A DNA stretch of 5,420 nucleotides from Chloroflexota bacterium (GTDB lineage: Bacteria > Chloroflexota > Anaerolineae > Caldilineales > Caldilineaceae): NCBI GenBank assembly GCA_003577005.1, contig QEUW01000505.1, positions 1 through 5,420 on the forward strand, in the 5' to 3' direction. Each line of letters starts with the position of its first letter. The first letter of the stretch is position 1. Positions 1 to 4,400 of this stretch are shown piece by piece. Below the pieces are notes generated by a model. The model did not search any database and was not told the origin of the DNA. It was given only the letters and a program-made list of their open reading frames with translations. The position numbers were made by a program, and so were the translations under genes.

Positions 1-66
1 CCGTTCAATCAGCTCCCGGGGCGCCCTCTGGGCCCCGTTGACGGTTGCCGTACAGGGGTCAATAAA
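1..66. other. Left flank, unassigned
   Basis: No gene can be assigned to this short edge segment. Plus frame 2 is open from the edge and ends at TAA 68-70, giving a possible 22-residue C-terminal tail (ends VAVQGSIN) that would converge on the hydrolase with overlapping stop codons. The minus frame in phase with the hydrolase is also open from its stop to the edge but has no ATG, GTG or TTG start. Small inverted repeats are present (GGGGC 18-22 with GCCCC 32-36; ACGG 41-44 with CCGT 48-51). Neither is followed by a T-run in the direction of the hydrolase, so no rho-independent terminator is called. Confidence 0.3.
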
Positions 67-981
67 CTAACGTGCGTACGCCAAGAACGGATTGGTCTGG
101 GTCAACTGGATGATCGTCGCCTCATCGACCCCAGCTTCTCGCAGCTTGGGGAGAAACTGTTCAACCAGATAGGTGTAGGGCTTGGGGACCCCGCCACCGG
201 GCTGCGAAGGATCATACCAGCCGCGGTCATGGCTGAGCAGGAGCCGGTGACCAAAACCAGCGTCGAGCAGCCGTTGGATGTGCTCGATGTACCAGGCATC
301 TTTCCTAGTGCCGATGGAATCGTATTCCAGCCAGCAGCCGCGCCGCGCCATCTCCAGATGTAACTCAAAATCGGGCTCGGCCTGGGTGTGGATCCAGATA
401 AAGCGTTCAGCGGTGTAGCCGGCCCCTTCGATGATGTCGAGTTGGTCGCGCACAACACGCCCGCGGATAGTGTGGCTGCCGATGATCGCGCCCGTGGCCG
501 CGCCCGCCCTGGCCGCCGCGCGCAGGATCTTGGCCTCGCACTCGGTGATGCCATCGTCGCCTGCACTCACCTTGATCCATGCCGCCTGGACGCCTGAATC
601 ACCAATCGCACCGGTCAGTTCCTTGAGCATCCAGTTGCGCAATTCAGTCTCGTCGGCGTCGTGCGCCCACTGGGGAACCCACGGTTCGCGATAGATGCCC
701 GTCGGCACAACCACGGGGAAACTGGTCGCCAACGAAACAGCGCGGTCGATGTCGGCGCGGCGGCCCACCCCTTCGGGCGTGCATTCCACCAGCGCAGTGA
801 CTCCCTGCGCCTTGATCGCCTCGATCTCGGGGGCCATCAGGCGGATCACGTCAGCCGGGTCGGCGTGGAGATAGGCATTCTCTCCGATGGGGCCGAGGTC
901 GACAAAGATGTGCTCGTGGGGCAGGATGAGACCCAACTGGTCCGCAGCCATTGGGCCGAGGGTGGTGATCAGATGGGGCAT
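67..981 (-). CDS. Phosphotriesterase-family metal-dependent hydrolase (amidohydrolase superfamily)
   Basis: This is a cytoplasmic (no signal peptide) TIM-barrel hydrolase of 304 residues, close to the usual family length. Seen in the sequence: the N-terminal family signature TTLGP (residues 6-10) followed by LPHEH with the HxH metal pair H22/H24; K137 in AAWIKVSAG, the expected carboxylated bridging lysine; H170 in GSHT; H198 in WIHTQAEPD; and D252 in LLLSHD, the catalytic aspartate. All six ligands of the binuclear centre are therefore present, so the enzyme should be active. The C-terminus ends with the typical TQTNPFLAYAR. Members of this family hydrolyse lactones, phosphotriesters or related esters; most environmental relatives are probably lactonases or sugar-acid lactone hydrolases. 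The substrate here cannot be told from sequence. The start at 981 is supported by an AAGGAG five bases upstream, and the next in-frame Met (residue 11) would cut off the TTLGP motif. No partner gene is visible downstream. Confidence 0.93.
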   Translation of the reverse strand: MPHLITTLGPMAADQLGLILPHEHIFVDLGPIGENAYLHADPADVIRLMAPEIEAIKAQGVTALVECTPEGVGRRADIDRAVSLATSFPVVVPTGIYREPWVPQWAHDADETELRNWMLKELTGAIGDSGVQAAWIKVSAGDDGITECEAKILRAAARAGAATGAIIGSHTIRGRVVRDQLDIIEGAGYTAERFIWIHTQAEPDFELHLEMARRGCWLEYDSIGTRKDAWYIEHIQRLLDAGFGHRLLLSHDRGWYDPSQPGGGVPKPYTYLVEQFLPKLREAGVDEATIIQLTQTNPFLAYAR

Positions 982-986
982 GGCGG

Positions 987-992
987 CTCCTT
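987..992 (-). promoter_or_regulatory. Ribosome binding site of the phosphotriesterase-family gene
   Basis: Read on the minus strand this is AAGGAG, a full Shine-Dalgarno core, five bases before the ATG at 981-979. It fixes the start of the hydrolase. Confidence 0.8.
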
Positions 993-999
993 GAATTGG

Positions 1000-1028
1000 A
1001 TTGTGATGGGTGGTCGCAGGGTGGTCAA
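1000..1028 (-). promoter_or_regulatory. Candidate sigma70-type promoter of the phosphotriesterase-family gene
   Basis: On the minus strand, TTGACC (1028-1023, five of six to TTGACA) is followed after exactly 17 bases by CACAAT (1005-1000, four of six to TATAAT). Transcription would begin near 993, leaving a leader of only about 12 bases that is almost entirely the ribosome binding site. The spacing is ideal but the -10 box is weak, so a more distal promoter in the AT-rich core at 1153-1183 is an equal alternative. Confidence 0.3.
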
Positions 1029-1100
1029 TGTACAGCCCAGCTGGTGTATCGTGTGGTGCTGCATGATCGTTCGGTTATCCAACCCTATCTTTCATAACAG

Positions 1101-1110
1101 GATGTACATC
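1101..1110. promoter_or_regulatory. Perfect 10-base palindrome GATGTACATC
   Basis: The ten bases are their own reverse complement. The core TGTACA recurs at 1029-1034 in the same intergenic region, 74 bases away. This could be a protein-binding site; short palindromes also occur by chance, so the call is tentative. Confidence 0.2.
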
Positions 1111-1140
1111 AGCTTGCGCCAGGCTAAAAAAGATGCCGAA

Positions 1141-1151
1141 TGGTCTGACCG
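1141..1151. promoter_or_regulatory. GntR/FadR-type operator-like site
   Basis: The sequence TGGTCTGACCG fits the FadR-subfamily GntR consensus TnGTnnnACnA at all but the last fixed position (G for A), and it contains the perfect inverted pair GGTC-T-GACC. It lies almost midway between the two divergent starts, where a repressor could affect both genes. FadR-subfamily regulators often control sugar-acid and related catabolic genes, which would suit a lactonase-like enzyme. No regulator gene is in the window, so the link is inference. Confidence 0.25.
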
Positions 1152-1152
1152 G

Positions 1153-1183
1153 TACATACATAATATAGTGCATAGTATACCAT
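1153..1183. promoter_or_regulatory. AT-rich core with -10-like boxes and imperfect palindrome; probable promoter zone
   Basis: This is the most AT-rich stretch of the window. It holds TATAGT at 1164-1169 (five of six to TATAAT on the plus strand) and, on the minus strand, TATACT at 1179-1174. No good -35 box sits at 16-18 bases for either. GTATAC at 1175-1180 is the centre of an imperfect 12-base palindrome (1172-1183, one mismatched pair) resembling GntR-family operators, and CATAG is repeated directly at 1171-1175 and 1181-1185. It could serve one or both divergent genes. A start near here would give the large gene a leader of about 150 bases. Confidence 0.3.
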
Positions 1184-1260
1184 AGCGGAATTCAACCAGC
1201 TTGATCTCAACCCATGACTCCCCAACGTTGCCGAAGAAAGGAGAGACGGGCGCGTGGTGA

Positions 1261-1279
1261 CTTGGGCAAGCACCCCAAG
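1261..1279 (+). other. Small hairpin in the leader of the large gene
   Basis: CTTGGG (1261-1266) pairs perfectly with CCCAAG (1274-1279) around a seven-base loop. It is followed by an A-run, not a T-run, on the plus strand, so it is not a terminator for a plus-strand transcript. It could be a leader structure or chance. Confidence 0.25.
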
Positions 1280-1320
1280 AAAAACCTTGCCATCGTTTAC
1301 GATATGGCACCCTCTGGCAC

Positions 1321-1326
1321 AAGGAG
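1321..1326 (+). promoter_or_regulatory. Ribosome binding site of the large surface-protein gene
   Basis: AAGGAG lies six bases before the ATG at 1333. The same core precedes the divergent gene. With the in-frame stop at 1258-1260 and no other start codon between, it fixes the start of the large gene. Confidence 0.85.
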
Positions 1327-1332
1327 CAAAAG

Positions 1333-1416
1333 ATGTACAAGCGACTGCGGACCGTTTGGTGGGCCCTGGCCTGCGCTCTCCTCTCGTTCAGCCTTGGATT
1401 TAACTCGACGCAAGCA
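1333..1416 (+). other. Signal peptide (residues 1-28)
   Basis: The N-terminus has a short basic region (K3, R4, R6), then a hydrophobic core from V8 to about F23 (WWALACALLSFSLGF), then a polar stretch with a likely signal peptidase I site after A28 (STQA before GS). An alternative site is after A33 (SSLA). C14 is preceded by ALA, too close to the start and not a proper lipobox, so a lipoprotein is unlikely. The mature protein then begins with an Ala/Thr-rich spacer. Confidence 0.75.
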
Positions 1417-4400
1417 GGAAGCTCTCTTGCCTCTACCAGGGCCGCCGTAGAGCCGTTGCTTGCCCAGACCACCGCCGCCACCGCTGCCGCAACCGAGACA
1501 GAGCCACTCGACTGTATCGACCCGCTCAAGGCCGCCCACATTGCCGCAACCGTCGGCTCGGTGTTGCCCATCCCCGGTTTTAAGGACGCCGCCGATCTGG
1601 CTGCTTATGGCATCAACCTGGAGCTGAAGAATTGCCCACCCGCCTTGACCGCACCGCGCGACATTGTGATCACCCCGCCCACCGGTTGCAGCGTGGTGAT
1701 GCGTCTGCCTATCGCGGTCAACTGGAATGAGCTGCACCTGCTCGACGACCAGATCTTTGCCGAGGTCCTGGCCGACCCGGAGCTGGGGTTGTCGCCCGCA
1801 GTGCAGGCCGAACTTCTCAAGCTGATCGAGAGCGAGTACGGGCGCTTTGAAAATGAGGTGTACGGTTCGTATATCAATATCTACGGCATTCACCTGCCAC
1901 TCAATCTCTCCGAATTTGCCGCCAATGATTGGGGCGGCGTCGGTGCTCCCAGGCTCTATCACTATAACTCGGATGTACTGACTACGTTGAACCACCCCGG
2001 CCAGCGGCTGGATCGCGAAACGGTGCGGGTGCCGGTCGGGGTCCATTCGCTCAACTGGCGTTCTGACACGCTCTTCTCGGCTTTCGACTATCTCTACATC
2101 CCCAATTTTGGCGGTGCGGCCGCCGCCGGCAAGAAGATCGCCAAAGAGGGCGCTGTCAACGCACTCAAAGAAGCGATCAAGAAGGCCATCAAAGAGGCAG
2201 CCGAACAGGGCGCAAAGGAGTTCGCCAAAGAGACTGCCAAGAAGATCGCCAAGAACGTAGCTAAACTTGCGGCGACCCAAGTCGCCACCACGCTGCTGCG
2301 CATCCGTGAACCCTACTTTGTGGGGGGCGAGCCGCATGGCGCCACCACTTTTGCCACCCAGCGCCTGCTGATCATCGACCGCAACCCGCCCACGATCAGC
2401 GGCGTGCAGCCGGTGACGGTGGAGGCGCTGGAGCCGGGCGGCGTCAGCGCCAATCGCTATATCGCCAACTTGCAGAGCGCTCTCACCCTCAGCGATGACT
2501 GTGACCCGGACCCCAGGCTGACCTATCGCACGCCCCGTTTCTGGCCCTTGGGCGCCACCAACGTGGTCACCTGGACGCTCAGCGACAACGGCGCCCGCGA
2601 TGCCAGTGGCGGGGTCAACCAGACCGTGGCGCTGCAAAACATCGATGTCGTGGACACCCTGCCGCCGATCCTCGTGGCGCCACCCCATGTCATCCTGGAA
2701 GCGACCGGCACTGTTACTGTGCCGCTGGGTCGTCCCCAGGTCTTTGACGTGGCCGACCTGCGCCCGACCATCAGCAACAACGCACCGGCGCAATTTAGCC
2801 CTGGCCTCTTCCGGATTCAATGGACTGCCACCGACGGCTCCGGCAACGTTTCAGCGCAGACCCGCAACACCGAGCAGATCGTCAACATCAAAGCGCCGGG
2901 GACCAACACCCTGCCCACCGCCTTCGACCAGACTGGCCCGAACGCGCTCTCGGCGGTCTCGTTCGAGCCGATCACCATTACCGTGCGCGGGCAGGATGGC
3001 GACAACCCGCCCGACCCGCTCTGGTTCTCGATTGAACAACAGCCGGAGAACGGCTTCTTTATTGCGCCGCTCTATCCCTACTTTATCGACGACTACCGCA
3101 TCGCGGCCCGCTACAGCCCGCAGATCGCAGCCCAAGAGGGCGAAGAGTTTGCCTGGCAGGTGGCGCAAGACCCGGAGGCCATGCACCAGTACATCATTCA
3201 ACTGTGCGAAGAGGACATCCAGCGCACGGACTTACCAAAGGATTTTGTCACGTGGAACGGCGGCGACCAGCAATATATGGCCGTGGACGATGACGGCTAC
3301 ACCTATCTCTACGACTGGGCCTATCGCCGTTGCACCCACGGTGGCAGCACCATCGCACCCAACGGCAGCCCGCGCATCTCGGTCTGGGACCCGAACGGCG
3401 TCTATGTGGGTGAGCAGGTGCGCAGCGAAGGCGGCCACCCTCTGCGCGATGTAAAATTCAACGTCGCTCGCGGCACGATCATCTCGGTGGAAAGCGACGG
3501 CAGTTCTACAGGTAGCAGCCTGGTCAACATCTCCGCCATCCAGCCAAAGAATTCGGCTCAACCGATTGTCGATGTGCAGACCTACACGCTCTGGAACGAG
3601 ATCAACCGCATTGTGGTCAACGCGACCAACACCACCCGCCGGCCCGAATTCAAAAATGCCGGCGCAGCGGCCTGGGATGACGATACTGGCGTGCTCTACG
3701 TGATCGGCGACCCCTACCAGAATCTCACAGGGATGGCGGCGTTTACGCCCGCGCCCTGCGACTCCGATCCGACGGGCGACCCGGCAGCCTGTCTCGAACT
3801 AGTGGACATTCAGGTCTACTCGCTTTCGATTATCCAGTCTACGAAATGGAATGATTTTCCCGGTGTCGGCGTGGATGCCATGCGATTGAGGCGGATCAAG
3901 GACATCGCCCTGGACAACACAGGCAACGTTTATATTCTGGCCGAAACAGAGACCGGGAATGGCTTTCACCGCATCTACAAGTTTGGGGCGGCCACTCGCC
4001 ACCTGGACGGCAGCATCACGCTGGGCAACCTGATCGGCTGGATGGGTAAGTGCGATAGCGGGCCCGACTGCAATTACATCGACCAGCACAGCATTGGCTT
4101 TTCTTGCACCGACCAAACCTGCACCGTGGAATCCACCTGGTATGGCGACGGGCCCGGCCAGTTCGACAACGCCGCCGCCATCGCCGTAGACCCTAACGAC
4201 GTGCTCTACGTGGCCGATAGCGGCAACGCGCGTGTGCAACGCTTCTCGCCCGAGGGTCTCTTTGCCGGCGAAGCGCGCTCCACCGGTGATGGCGACAGTT
4301 TTGTCCTGGGTGACTTTGGCCGCCCAAGCAATATCGCGGTCAACAAGGGCAGCTTCTATATTATCGACCGCGACGAGGAGATTGTCCACGTCTTCGACGC

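Larger units (their letters stand above)
982..1332. other. Divergent intergenic control region
   Basis: This gene-free stretch of 351 bases lies between the two divergent start codons. It is noticeably more AT-rich than the genes, most strongly at 1153-1183. It contains short palindromes and operator-like sequences (listed separately) and a small hairpin near the large gene. Short open frames across it, such as one starting at 1214 on the plus strand, have no ribosome binding site of note and low-complexity Arg/Pro-rich products, so they are not called. I see no tRNA, riboswitch or terminator here. Confidence 0.7.
2017..2382 (+). other. HYR-like beta-sandwich interrupted by a helix (residues 229-350)
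   Basis: Residues 229-256 (ETVRVPVGVHSLNWRSDT and on) match the HYR pattern FPvGtttVtytAtD. The expected final strand, normally a few residues later, appears only at residues 338-349 (TTFATQRLLIID) directly before the NPPTI that opens the next domain. Between them lies a Lys/Ala-rich helix. The reading is a split domain; the family assignment comes from motif resemblance only. Confidence 0.45.

Noticed and set aside
2..70. Possible C-terminal tail of a convergent plus-strand gene ending at TAA 68-70
   Set aside because: Only 22 codons are visible and they match nothing recognisable. An open frame this short at an edge is expected by chance, so it is mentioned but not called as a gene.
1305..1320. 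TGGCAC repeated ten bases apart, resembling a sigma54 -24/-12 promoter
   Set aside because: The GG to GC spacing is one base short of the sigma54 rule, the -12 element is not TTGC, and transcription would begin inside or after the ribosome binding site.
1374..1416. Lipoprotein reading of the signal peptide at C14
   Set aside because: The residues before the cysteine (ALA) do not form a proper lipobox, and the cysteine falls within the hydrophobic core only 14 residues from the start.
1214..1450. Small 78-codon plus-strand frame in the intergenic region
   Set aside because: It overlaps the start and signal peptide of the large gene, has no good ribosome binding site, and its product is a basic Arg/Pro-rich string without features.
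1297..2820. 507-codon open frame on the minus strand opposite the large gene
   Set aside because: Its product is Arg/Gly/Val/Asp-rich with no recognisable domain, and it lies opposite a plus-strand frame with a signal peptide, strong ribosome binding site and clear domains. GC-rich third positions keep the antisense frame open by chance.
2600..3454. 284-codon plus-strand frame overlapping the large gene
   Set aside because: The product is Arg/Ser/Thr/Pro low-complexity sequence typical of a frame-shifted reading of a GC-rich gene, and it lies wholly inside the real coding frame.
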